Positions 27,836-35,596 of a stretch of 64,000 nt of DNA are shown one piece after another. The stretch spans positions 2,173,235-2,237,234 of the forward strand of contig NZ_WOTN01000001.1 in assembly GCF_010993745.1 (NCBI RefSeq), in the 5' to 3' direction. This DNA comes from Fodinicola acaciae (lineage in GTDB: Bacteria; Actinomycetota; Actinomycetes; Mycobacteriales; HKI-0501). The stretch's first letter is position 1; the number at the start of each line of letters is the position of its first letter. Below the pieces are notes generated by a model. The model was not told the DNA's origin, searched no databases, and worked only from the letters and a program-made list of their open reading frames with translations. The position numbers and the translations under genes were made by a program.

Positions 27836-29320
27836 ATGAAATCCCATCGGCGCAGACTGCCGTGGTACGGCGTCGCCGCCGCCGCGACGGTCGCCGCGCT
27901 GGTCGCGACCGGCGTGGTCGTCGCCGGCATCGGCAACGCCTCGGCCGAGACCACCGGCGGCCAGAGTTGGCGTAACGCGCGGTTGGCCGCGCAGTTGCGG
28001 GCCGCGGTCGCGCAGCAGGACTGGAAGAACGTCCTGGACACCACCCCGCCCGGCTCGACCGCGGCGCGTCTGGTCGGCAAGACCCAGGCCGAGAAGGACG
28101 GTGCGGAGCCGTCGCCGGCTCAGGTGATGCAGCGGCTGCGTACGCTTGCCACCGCGCAAGCGACGCCAGCGCCGATTCACCAGAACCCGCAGCTGGACGC
28201 GGCGGTCATCGAGCTGGACAGCGCCGGCCGGCCGATCGCCGCCGCCGATGTGGTGATGAGCCCGCAGTATCCGACCGGCAAGATCGTGCCGCTGGACGCC
28301 AACCTGTCCACCGACCAGGTCCGCTATCGCGCCTGGGACGATGACACCTGGGACAACAACAACGGCCAGGGCGTCAAGGACGCGATCCCCGGCCGCGAGA
28401 ACGCACCGATCGACTTCATGTCGCCGTATCCGGCGTCGGTGTTCAAGATGATGGTCGGCTTCGGCGTGCTGCAGCTGGTCGACAAGGGCGAGATCTCCCT
28501 GGACGACCAGTACGCCTACGACCCGACCGGGGCACCGTCCACCAGCTCCTGCGGCGGAAAGGTCACCAAGCCGATCCGCCAGTTCTTCGACGAGATGATC
28601 ACCGTGTCACGCAACGAGTCCGCCTGCGCGATGGTCAAGCTGCTCCACCAGCACAACTACGTCACCGGCCTCAACGACTACTTCGCCGGCATCGGCCTGC
28701 CGATGCTGCAGATCAACGGCACCCGCCCGGTCGACGGCGGCCGCTGGGTCGACAACATCATGAGCGCCCTGGACACCGCCAAACTCTTCCTCATCCTCAA
28801 CGGCACACCGGGCACCCTGTGGAAGGCACCGGACGGCACACCGGTCACCCGCGACGCACTCAGCGCCACCTCCCGCGCGTTCTTCCTCAAGGAACTCAAC
28901 GAACAGGCGCTCAACCAAGCCCTGTCCACCACCAACTGGTGCGGCCGCGCCTACCCCGCGCCCGGCATCCCGCAGAGGATCTCCGACCGGTGGATCAACC
29001 CCGCCGACGGCACCGTCACCGCCGCCGGCCGCGTCTACGGCCAGGACGTACGCCCCTGCCAGGCAGCCGCCCAGGTCAACTTCGCCCACAAGACCGGCTT
29101 CGTGGACACCTCCGGCAACGACGCCGGCATCGTCGACTCACTGCCCGGCAAAACCAGGCGGCACTACATCATCGCGGTGCACTGCAACCTCGGCAACCGC
29201 TACATCGACCCCAACCGCCCCGCCGACCCACCCGGCATCTACCCCGTGCAGTACTCCGAGAAATACGGCCTCTTCGGCAAAGCGGTCGACACGATCGTCA
29301 CCGGCCACCACAACCCGTAG
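27836..29320 (+). CDS. Secreted serine hydrolase, class A beta-lactamase-like
   Basis: 494 residues. The N-terminus is basic (KSHRRR), followed by a hydrophobic span (11-33) and ASA-type cleavage region, so it is probably exported. Penicillin-recognising motifs are in order: SVFK (S201, K204), SRN (258-260), and HKTGF near residue 430. This suggests a beta-lactamase-like or D,D-peptidase-like fold acting outside the cell; the long segment before the SxxK is unusual for true class A enzymes (about 290 residues). ATG at 27836 with GGAGGG eight bases upstream; an adjacent TTG is less likely. Confidence 0.78.
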   Translation: MKSHRRRLPWYGVAAAATVAALVATGVVVAGIGNASAETTGGQSWRNARLAAQLRAAVAQQDWKNVLDTTPPGSTAARLVGKTQAEKDGAEPSPAQVMQRLRTLATAQATPAPIHQNPQLDAAVIELDSAGRPIAAADVVMSPQYPTGKIVPLDANLSTDQVRYRAWDDDTWDNNNGQGVKDAIPGRENAPIDFMSPYPASVFKMMVGFGVLQLVDKGEISLDDQYAYDPTGAPSTSSCGGKVTKPIRQFFDEMITVSRNESACAMVKLLHQHNYVTGLNDYFAGIGLPMLQINGTRPVDGGRWVDNIMSALDTAKLFLILNGTPGTLWKAPDGTPVTRDALSATSRAFFLKELNEQALNQALSTTNWCGRAYPAPGIPQRISDRWINPADGTVTAAGRVYGQDVRPCQAAAQVNFAHKTGFVDTSGNDAGIVDSLPGKTRRHYIIAVHCNLGNRYIDPNRPADPPGIYPVQYSEKYGLFGKAVDTIVTGHHNP

Positions 29321-29472
29321 CCGACAGTTCGCGGCCCCGGTTCAACCCGACCGGGGCCGCTTCTGTTTTGCCGGCACTACCAGGTGCGTGCGGAATATGC
29401 CCACGGGCAGATGTGGTCTGCTACGGCGGCTGGCTACGGTCCATGGATCCGAATGCAAGAGAGGATTTCGCA

Positions 29473-31050
29473 GTGACGTATCGCCGCACTGCCGGGGCTT
29501 TGTTGAGCCTCCTGGCGCTCGGGGCGCTGAGCGCCACGCTGGTCAGTACGCCGTCGGACGCGGCGATCCCGCGCGCCGTGGCGCACCAGGATCCGACGCT
29601 GCCGGCCGACCTGGACAAGATCCTCGCCGATCCGCGGCTGGCCAACGCCGTCTACGGTGTGGACGTACGCGTCGCCGCGACGGCCACCAGCCTCTATGCG
29701 CACACCGTCGACGCGGCCGTGACGCCGGCGTCGAACACCAAGCTGTTCACCACTCTCACCGCGCTGGACCTGCTCGGCCCCGACCACCGCTTCCAGACAA
29801 CGGTCGGCGCGACAGGCCCGCTCGGCGGCTCGACGCTGCGTGGCGACCTCGTGCTCAAGGGCACCGGCGACCCGACCGTACGCGCGGCCGAATATGACGC
29901 GCTGGCAGCGAAAATCGCCGCGAACGGCGTACGCACCGTCACCGGCCGGCTGCTCGCCGACGACACCTACTTCGACAGCCAGCGGTGGAACCCGCGCTGG
30001 GATCCGACGGACGCTCCGTTCGCGTACGCGTCGCAGATCTCGGCGCTGACGCTTGCGGTCGACGACGTCTACGACACCGGCGCCGTACAGGTCACCACGA
30101 CGCCGACCACGCAGGGGCAGCCGGCCGCTGTCGCGCTGAGCCCGGCGACCGGCTACGTGACCGTCGACAACCGCGCCACCACCGGCGCCGCCGGCTCAGC
30201 CAACACATTGACCGTCGACCGGCCGGCCGGTGCCAACAAGGTGGTCGTCACCGGATCGATCCCGGCCGGCGGCGCGGCCGTCGTCAAGCTCCGTACGGTC
30301 GAGGACCCGGCGCTCTACGCGGCCAGCGTTTTCCGCGTCGCGCTTGCCAAACACGGCGTCACGGTGGCCGGCGCGACCGCGCACGGCACGCTGCCGGCCG
30401 GCGCGCCGACGCTGGCCGCCCGGCAGTCCGCGCCGCTCAGCGCGATCCTCACGCCGTTCCTCAAGCTCAGCAACAACGGCATCGCCGACATCCTGGCCAA
30501 GTCCATCGGCAAGAAGGTCACCGGCGTCGGCAGCTGGAGCGCCGGTCTGGGGATCGTCAAGGCGCACGTACGCGCGTCCGGCATCGACACGTCGGCGATG
30601 CGGCTCTTCGACGGCTCCGGCCTGTCCTTCGACGACCACACGTCGGCACGCTCGGTGGCCGACCTGTTGTCGGTGGTGCGCAAGCGGCGCTGGTTCACCA
30701 CCTTCTACGACGCGCTGCCGATCGCCGGCAAGCCCGGCCAGCTGGTCGGCGGCACCCTGGAGACCCGGATGGTCGGCACACCGGCGGCCGGCAACGTCCA
30801 CGCCAAGACCGGCACGCTGACCGGCGCCACCGCGTTGTCCGGCTATGCCACCGCACCGGACGGCACGCCGCTGGTTTTCGCGATCATCATGAACAAATAC
30901 GCGACGCCGACGCCGACCGACCTGCAGAACCGGATCGCCATCCGGCTCGCCGGCGGCCCCGGCTCCACACCAGCGGCCGCGAAGATCGCACCGCAACGTC
31001 ACGCCGCCGGCCACAAGGAGCTGGAGCCTTCCTGGCAACGCTGGCGCTAA
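29473..31050 (+). CDS. dacB: D-alanyl-D-alanine carboxypeptidase/endopeptidase (PBP4, DacB family)
   Basis: Exported peptidoglycan-remodelling enzyme of peptidase family S13, 525 residues. Signal peptide at 1-31. Motifs are SNTK (87-90) as SxxK, SNN (in LKLSNNGIADIL) and KTG (in VHAKTGTLTG). The large insertion between the first two is normal for S13. GTG at 29473 has GAGAGGA upstream; an ATG ten codons earlier is possible. Located 150 bases after another penicillin-binding-fold gene on the same strand, which suggests a cell-wall theme for this island. Confidence 0.9.
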   Translation: MTYRRTAGALLSLLALGALSATLVSTPSDAAIPRAVAHQDPTLPADLDKILADPRLANAVYGVDVRVAATATSLYAHTVDAAVTPASNTKLFTTLTALDLLGPDHRFQTTVGATGPLGGSTLRGDLVLKGTGDPTVRAAEYDALAAKIAANGVRTVTGRLLADDTYFDSQRWNPRWDPTDAPFAYASQISALTLAVDDVYDTGAVQVTTTPTTQGQPAAVALSPATGYVTVDNRATTGAAGSANTLTVDRPAGANKVVVTGSIPAGGAAVVKLRTVEDPALYAASVFRVALAKHGVTVAGATAHGTLPAGAPTLAARQSAPLSAILTPFLKLSNNGIADILAKSIGKKVTGVGSWSAGLGIVKAHVRASGIDTSAMRLFDGSGLSFDDHTSARSVADLLSVVRKRRWFTTFYDALPIAGKPGQLVGGTLETRMVGTPAAGNVHAKTGTLTGATALSGYATAPDGTPLVFAIIMNKYATPTPTDLQNRIAIRLAGGPGSTPAAAKIAPQRHAAGHKELEPSWQRWR

Positions 31051-31378
31051 AGAAAATCCGCAGGGACTCCCCACGTGCACCAGGCGCCAATGCCAGGAAC
31101 TTGAGGTCGTCCGGATCGCTTTCCCTGTCTCGCGCATCGAGCGCGGAAAAATCCCGCATCTGAGGGCCAGTCGTACCGGGATGTGACCACACTCGACCAG
31201 CCGTCACCACAGATCCTGGACCACGACCACATCCGCACACTCAGGACGGCCGCAGCATGCGGTGAACGGAGCATCCCGTGCATCAGACGCACGGGGTGGG
31301 GAACCGACCCAACCGAGACCGACATTAAGTTCCTGGCATTGGCACGAGGCGCACGCGGGAGTCCCTGCGATCTTCAGC
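31050..31378. repeat. Inverted repeat element with about 58-bp arms
   Basis: Fills the gap between convergent dacB and the CPBP gene. The left arm (31050-31108) contains CGCAGGGACTCCC and GCCAATGCCAGGAACTT. The right arm (31320-31378) contains AAGTTCCTGGCATTGGC and GGGAGTCCCTGCG. They are imperfect reverse complements. The 210-base centre has weaker internal symmetry and no credible protein. It could fold into a long hairpin. It may be a MITE or decayed element; no target duplication was identified. Confidence 0.75.
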
Positions 31379-32240
31379 GCAGATAGGCGGCGAACGCGTT
31401 CAATGCGGAGTACGTCAGAGGCAGGCCGGCCACCGGGATCGACACGACGAAATGCGCGATCAACAGCGGCAGGATCCGCCGGTGCAGGTGCGAGATGACG
31501 CCGGCGAACAGTCCCCAGACGAAGTACGCGGCCATGAAGACCGGCACACTCCCCCAGGCCCACGCGTACGCGCCATACTGCACACCGAAGGCCACCGCGG
31601 TGATCGGGATGCCGATCCAGGTGTGCCGGGATCGCGCGATCAGCCGTGGCTGGACGTAGCCGCGATAGTGCATCTCCTCGAACAGCGAGTTGGCCAGCGG
31701 GAACAACAGTGCGATCAGAATGCTGTACCAGAGCGGAAAACTCAGCGCGACCTGCGGACCCATCCGGTCGACGAACAGCCGGTTGACGCCGTTGACCAGG
31801 CTGATCAGGTCGGTCGGCCGGGCCAGCAGATAGGTGACGCCGACGAGCGTGACGGTGAACAGCAGCTGCAGGCCGAGCAGCCACAGCAGGCTCCAGCCGA
31901 GGTCCTTCAGCACCGGCACCAAGCCGCCGCGGAAGCCGATCAGCTGGCGCAGCCGGAAACCCTCGGCGTGGCCGCGCCAGATCAGGATCTCCAGGCTCAC
32001 CAGGTTGGCGACCAGGGTGAGCGGCATCGCCGCGGTCAGCGCGTAGAGCAGCTCCTGCGGGCTGTGCAGCAGCCGCGCGACACCGAAGACGACCCCCATG
32101 CCGACGGCGATGATGCCGAGCCGCAGGAACAGCAGGCCGAGCGGCCAGCCCCAGCCGACGGCTCCGGAGCGTACGCCGGACCGCGCCACCCGGACCGCGT
32201 CGAGCTGGCCCGTCCGGGCCCTGGCACTTGCCATCACCAT
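31374..32240 (-). CDS. CPBP-family intramembrane metalloprotease
   Basis: 288-residue multi-pass membrane protein (about seven or eight hydrophobic spans) of the CPBP (Abi, CAAX-like) family. Motif 1 is FEEMHYRG with the EExxxR pattern (188-193). Motif 3 histidine appears in IAHFVVS. The motif 2 position reads FGVQYG rather than the usual F-x-x-x-H, so one metal ligand may be replaced; activity is therefore uncertain. A second ATG at 32234 is equally possible. Natural substrates of such proteins are mostly unknown. Confidence 0.8.
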   Translation of the reverse strand: MVMASARARTGQLDAVRVARSGVRSGAVGWGWPLGLLFLRLGIIAVGMGVVFGVARLLHSPQELLYALTAAMPLTLVANLVSLEILIWRGHAEGFRLRQLIGFRGGLVPVLKDLGWSLLWLLGLQLLFTVTLVGVTYLLARPTDLISLVNGVNRLFVDRMGPQVALSFPLWYSILIALLFPLANSLFEEMHYRGYVQPRLIARSRHTWIGIPITAVAFGVQYGAYAWAWGSVPVFMAAYFVWGLFAGVISHLHRRILPLLIAHFVVSIPVAGLPLTYSALNAFAAYLR

Positions 32241-32425
32241 GTCCGACCACCGTGGCGCCGCCCGCAGGCACGCGCGTCACCCTGAACTGCCCCGCTGCCG
32301 ATCATCGCCACCAACCCTAGCCAGCCGGCACAGTGGCGTACGGCCGTTTCGCCGCATTAGTGCCCGGACGGCCACCGAGATGTCCACAAAGCCACATTCT
32401 TCCGGCCCACACCGGCCAGCGTTTG

Positions 32426-33211
32426 TCACCTCTGTGAGGATGCCGTTGTGTAGAGGCACACAGCGGCGGCCGCGGCGAGGTTGAGGCTTTCCGCCTGACC
32501 GAAAATCGGCACCCGTACACGCGCGTCGGCGAGGGTGGCGACCGTGTCCGGCAGACCGCGTGCCTCGTTGCCGAACAGCCACGCCGTCGGCTCGGCCAGC
32601 CGGCCGGAACGGGCCTCCTCGAACAGGTCGGCCTCGCCGTCGCCGGTCGCTGCCAGCACGCGTACGCCCGCGGCTCGCAGCGTGCCGATGATCTCGGTAA
32701 CGTCGCCGCCGCGTACGACCGGGAGGTGGAAGAGGCTGCCGGCCGACGCCCGTACGCACTTGCCGTTGTAGACGTCGACGCTGCCGTCGGTGAGGACGAC
32801 CGCGCCAGCCCCGGCCGCGTCGGACGTACGCAGGACCGTGCCGGCGTTGCCGGGCTCGTTTGCCTCCACCAGCACCGAGACCAGCGACGGCCGCAGCCCG
32901 GCCAGCGGCACGTCGATGAACGAGCAGACCGCGACGATCCCTTGTGGCGTCACGGTTTCCGAGAGGCCGGCGAGCGCCTGTTCGGTGGCCAGGTGGACGC
33001 GTACGCCCTGCAGCATGTCGTCATATCGTGCGGCGGCCTCAGGAGTCGCGAAGACCTCGACGTCCGGCAGCCGTACGGCCTCGGACACGGCCTGCGGTCC
33101 TTCGGCGAGAAACCGCCGGGTCTTGTCGCGATGCGCGCGCCGCGTCAGCTTGCGCGCAGCGACAACCCGGGGGGTCCGCTCGGTGAAGAGCGGGCCATCC
33201 CCGGGTTGCAT
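32426..33211 (-). CDS. TrmH/SpoU family RNA 2'-O-methyltransferase
   Basis: SPOUT-class RNA methyltransferase, 261 residues. An N-terminal substrate-binding domain precedes the knotted core with motif 1 EANEPGNAGTVLRTSDAAG, motif 2 WLFGNEARGLP and motif 3 AESLNLAAAAAVCLY. Members in this position are annotated as tsnR-like or 23S rRNA methyltransferases; the target site cannot be read from the sequence. ATG at 33211 is used; the longer frame upstream is an rplT shadow. It follows rplT by 16 bases, as in other actinobacteria. Confidence 0.9.
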   Translation of the reverse strand: MQPGDGPLFTERTPRVVAARKLTRRAHRDKTRRFLAEGPQAVSEAVRLPDVEVFATPEAAARYDDMLQGVRVHLATEQALAGLSETVTPQGIVAVCSFIDVPLAGLRPSLVSVLVEANEPGNAGTVLRTSDAAGAGAVVLTDGSVDVYNGKCVRASAGSLFHLPVVRGGDVTEIIGTLRAAGVRVLAATGDGEADLFEEARSGRLAEPTAWLFGNEARGLPDTVATLADARVRVPIFGQAESLNLAAAAAVCLYTTASSQR

Positions 33212-33227
33212 GAAGGAAGGGAGCGGA

Positions 33228-33608
33228 TCAGGCGGCCGACTCGCCGGTGTGACCGACGACGGCTTCCTTGGCGACCTTGACCAGAGCGGCGAACGCCGGC
33301 GCGTCGGTGACGGCCAGGTCGGCGAGGACCTTGCGGTCGACCTCGACACCGGCCAGCTTCAGGCCCTGCACGAAGCGGTTGTACGTCATGCCGTTCTCAC
33401 GGGCCGCCGCGTTGATGCGGGTGATCCACAGCTGCCGGAAGTCGCCCTTGCGCGCCTTGCGGTCGCGGTAGGCGTACGTCGCGGAGTGGAGCAGCTGCTC
33501 CTTGGCCTTGCGGTACAGCCGGGAACGCTGGCCGCGATAGCCGCTGGCCGCCTCAAGCGTGGTCCGTCGTTTCTTCTGGGCATTGACTGCCCGCTTCACG
33601 CGCGCCAC
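33228..33608 (-). CDS. rplT: 50S ribosomal protein L20
   Basis: 126-residue large-subunit assembly protein that binds 23S rRNA. The basic N-terminus ([21 protein letters not shown]), [15 protein letters not shown] and [20 protein letters not shown] are family signatures. Part of infC-rpmI-rplT. L20 represses its operon in some bacteria; whether it does so here is not visible. Confidence 0.98.
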   Translation of the reverse strand: MARVKRAVNAQKKRRTTLEAASGYRGQRSRLYRKAKEQLLHSATYAYRDRKARKGDFRQLWITRINAAARENGMTYNRFVQGLKLAGVEVDRKVLADLAVTDAPAFAALVKVAKEAVVGHTGESAA

Positions 33609-33686
33609 TTGTCCACCTATCTCATCACTGTCCCGCGCCGGCGCGGGATTACGTCTGCGGTCTGTTCGGTTCTGGCGTTGCGAAGG

Positions 33687-33881
33687 TCAGCGGGCGAGCA
33701 TCCGCTTCATCGTCTTGCTGTCGGCCGGCGAGATGTCGACGATCGCGGACAGCCGGCGGGACCGCTTGCTGGTCTTGACCTCCAGGCGGTGCCGGCGGTT
33801 GGTCTGCTCGCGCTGCAGCTTGCCCGAACCGGTGATGCGTACCCGCTTCTTGGCGCTGCTGTTCGTCTTCTGCTTCGGCAT
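33687..33881 (-). CDS. rpmI: 50S ribosomal protein L35
   Basis: 64-residue basic ribosomal protein starting MPKQKTNSSAKKRVRITGSG. The ATG at 33881 has AGGAGA two bases upstream. An ATG six codons earlier is in frame but lacks this spacing. Lies between infC and rplT as expected. Confidence 0.97.
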   Translation of the reverse strand: MPKQKTNSSAKKRVRITGSGKLQREQTNRRHRLEVKTSKRSRRLSAIVDISPADSKTMKRMLAR

Positions 33882-33955
33882 GTTCTCCTCGTCCTTCATG
33901 GCGGCGGCCGTCGGCTCCGGCCGGCGGTTGCCGGCGGAGTGCGGTGCGGCAGCCG

Positions 33956-34483
33956 TTATTTCGCGGTCTTCAGTGCACGGTGCGGGGCCATCACCATGAT
34001 CATGTTCCGACCGTCCTGCTTGGGCTGAGACTCGACGTAGCCGAGCTCCTCCACGTCCTCGGCGAGCTTGCGCAACAGCCGGAAGCCGAGCTCCGGACGG
34101 CTCTGCTCGCGACCACGGAACATGATCGTGATCTTGACCTTGTCGCCGGCCTTCAGGAACCGCTCGACGTGACCCTTCTTGGTGTCGTAGTCGTGCGGGT
34201 CGATCTTGGGCCGAAGCTTCATTTCCTTGATGACCGTGAGGGTCTGGTTGCGGCGGGCTTCGCGGGCCTTCTGCGCGCTCTCGTACTTGAACTTGCCATA
34301 GTCCATGAGCTTGCAGACCGGCGGCCGCGCGTTGGCCGCGACCTCCACGAGGTCAAGGTCGGTGTCAGATGCCAGTGCTAGCGCTTTGTCGATCGGCACG
34401 ATGCCGATCTGCTCACCCTCCGGACCGACTAGACGCACCTCTCTGGCGCGAATCTGGTCGTTCACACGCAGGTCGACGCTGAT
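33956..34483 (-). CDS. infC: Translation initiation factor IF-3
   Basis: Binds the 30S subunit and checks start codon and initiator tRNA. 175 residues if the ATC at 34483 is the start ([20 protein letters not shown]); 169 if the GTG at 34465 is used. The ATC is preferred because AAGGAGG (34488-34494) sits four bases before it and 22 bases before the GTG, and because non-AUG starts are a known autoregulatory feature of infC. N-terminal domain 1-75 and C-terminal domain 80-175 (with KMKLRPKI-like and GRNMIMV) are both present. Confidence 0.95.
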   Translation of the reverse strand: MSVDLRVNDQIRAREVRLVGPEGEQIGIVPIDKALALASDTDLDLVEVAANARPPVCKLMDYGKFKYESAQKAREARRNQTLTVIKEMKLRPKIDPHDYDTKKGHVERFLKAGDKVKITIMFRGREQSRPELGFRLLRKLAEDVEELGYVESQPKQDGRNMIMVMAPHRALKTAK

Positions 34484-34745
34484 GGGGCCTCCTTGGACGG
34501 AACCATTTCTTCTTTCTTACTGCCACTGCTTGCGCGGGCCCCGAATACAACAAAAAGAGCCCTGGGCTATGCCCGGGGCCCTCGCTGAACCGGCCTTTGA
34601 CTGCGGCAACGCCACAGCTGGCGACGAGGTCCGTCGCCGGGACCGGACCCGGACGCCTGATGGTGCGACGGCGACTCGGGTGGGAGCGGGGCTCCACTTG
34701 ACGCCACCCGCTCGCACGGGTGGTCGGTCAGCGCAGAATACTAGC
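34484..34745 (-). promoter_or_regulatory. infC leader with attenuator-type terminator
   Basis: About 255 bases of leader on the minus strand. It starts near a -10-like TAGTAT (34737-34742) and a first hairpin CCACCCG...CGGGTGG (34703-34722). At 34551-34582 there is a typical intrinsic terminator: a GC stem starting AGGGCCCCGGGC and ending GGGCTCT, followed by TTTTTGTT. Since it lies about 65 bases before infC and after the promoter, it is probably an attenuator controlling infC-rpmI-rplT. Mechanism (L20, IF3 or other) is not visible. Confidence 0.65.
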
Positions 34746-34764
34746 AGGCCGGTCGCGGCCGCTG

Positions 34765-35232
34765 CTAATCGCCGTCCGCGTCACCGTCGCGCGACGCCGC
34801 CAGCAGCGCCCGCAGGCCACGCACGGCGGCGACCGCGCGCTCCTTGTCCTGCCGCTGGATCGCCATCACCGCGACCTGGTCGTCGTCGGCGAGGTCCAGC
34901 GTGGCCCACGGCGAGCCGTCGTCGAAGCGTACGGCCGTGACCACCTGCCACGGCAGCTGGTAGGAGCCGACCATGTTGCGGATGCGTACGCCCTTGCTGT
35001 CGGCGTAGACCCGCGGCCTGGTGAACCAGAGCACCGCCAGCCCCATCAGGATGCCGAGGCCCACCATCGCGATCTGGTCGCCGGTGCTGAAGTAGCCGCC
35101 GCCTTCGGTGCGGCCGGACAGGCCGAAGGACAGCAGTCCGAACAGGATCACGATGAACGGAGCCACGAACCAGCAGACCTGCGTCAACCGGCGCGGTTTG
35201 GACTGGACGACAGGCGGACGCTGCTCACTCAC
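34765..35232 (-). CDS. PH-domain (bPH_6 type) membrane protein
   Basis: 155 residues with two hydrophobic spans (about 20-42 and 55-75), followed by a PH-like domain: YADSKGVRIRNMVGSYQLPWQVVTAVRF. This family sits beside hisG in many actinobacteria; here hisG is 7 kb away. Function unknown. GTG at 35232 with GGAG just upstream is preferred over the longer frame. Confidence 0.8.
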   Translation of the reverse strand: MSEQRPPVVQSKPRRLTQVCWFVAPFIVILFGLLSFGLSGRTEGGGYFSTGDQIAMVGLGILMGLAVLWFTRPRVYADSKGVRIRNMVGSYQLPWQVVTAVRFDDGSPWATLDLADDDQVAVMAIQRQDKERAVAAVRGLRALLAASRDGDADGD

Positions 35233-35253
35233 GGCTCCAGTGTGCCGCACCCG

Positions 35254-35589
35254 TCAGTTGCTCAGGAACAGCGGCTGCCACGGCAGCAGGTCCTGCCAGC
35301 CGGGCCGGTCGAAGGCCCACCGGGTCATCACGTCGTGCACCAGCCGCTTGTCCGAGGCCACCGCCTGGAAGTGCCGGTCGGGGCCGCCGTCGCGGTATTC
35401 GACCTGGTATTCGCCGGTCGGCGCGAAACCGACCTGGACGTAGGTCTGCGGCGTCGCCAGCCGGTCGATGATGACGAAGTACTCCTCGCCGCTGTCCATG
35501 TCGTCCAGCAGTTGGAGGATCAGCTCCTCGGACGGGTCGTCCCAGGTCTTCCCCGACGAGGTGCTCGCGCGCAGTGCCGGCTCTGTCAT
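35254..35589 (-). CDS. Conserved actinobacterial protein, unknown function
   Basis: 111 residues, acidic N-terminal half (DDPSEELILQLLDDMDSGEEYFVIID). No membrane span and no motif I recognise. It resembles small actinobacterial proteins annotated as hypothetical. ATG at 35589 is used, as the upstream frame overlaps the end of the next gene. Same strand as, and 21 bases before, the PH-domain gene, so possibly cotranscribed. Confidence 0.65.
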   Translation of the reverse strand: MTEPALRASTSSGKTWDDPSEELILQLLDDMDSGEEYFVIIDRLATPQTYVQVGFAPTGEYQVEYRDGGPDRHFQAVASDKRLVHDVMTRWAFDRPGWQDLLPWQPLFLSN

Positions 35590-35596
35590 CGTCCGA

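Noticed and set aside
31047-31325. 92-codon minus-strand frame in the inverted repeat
   Set aside because: No family similarity; lies within the imperfect palindrome and lacks a ribosome site.
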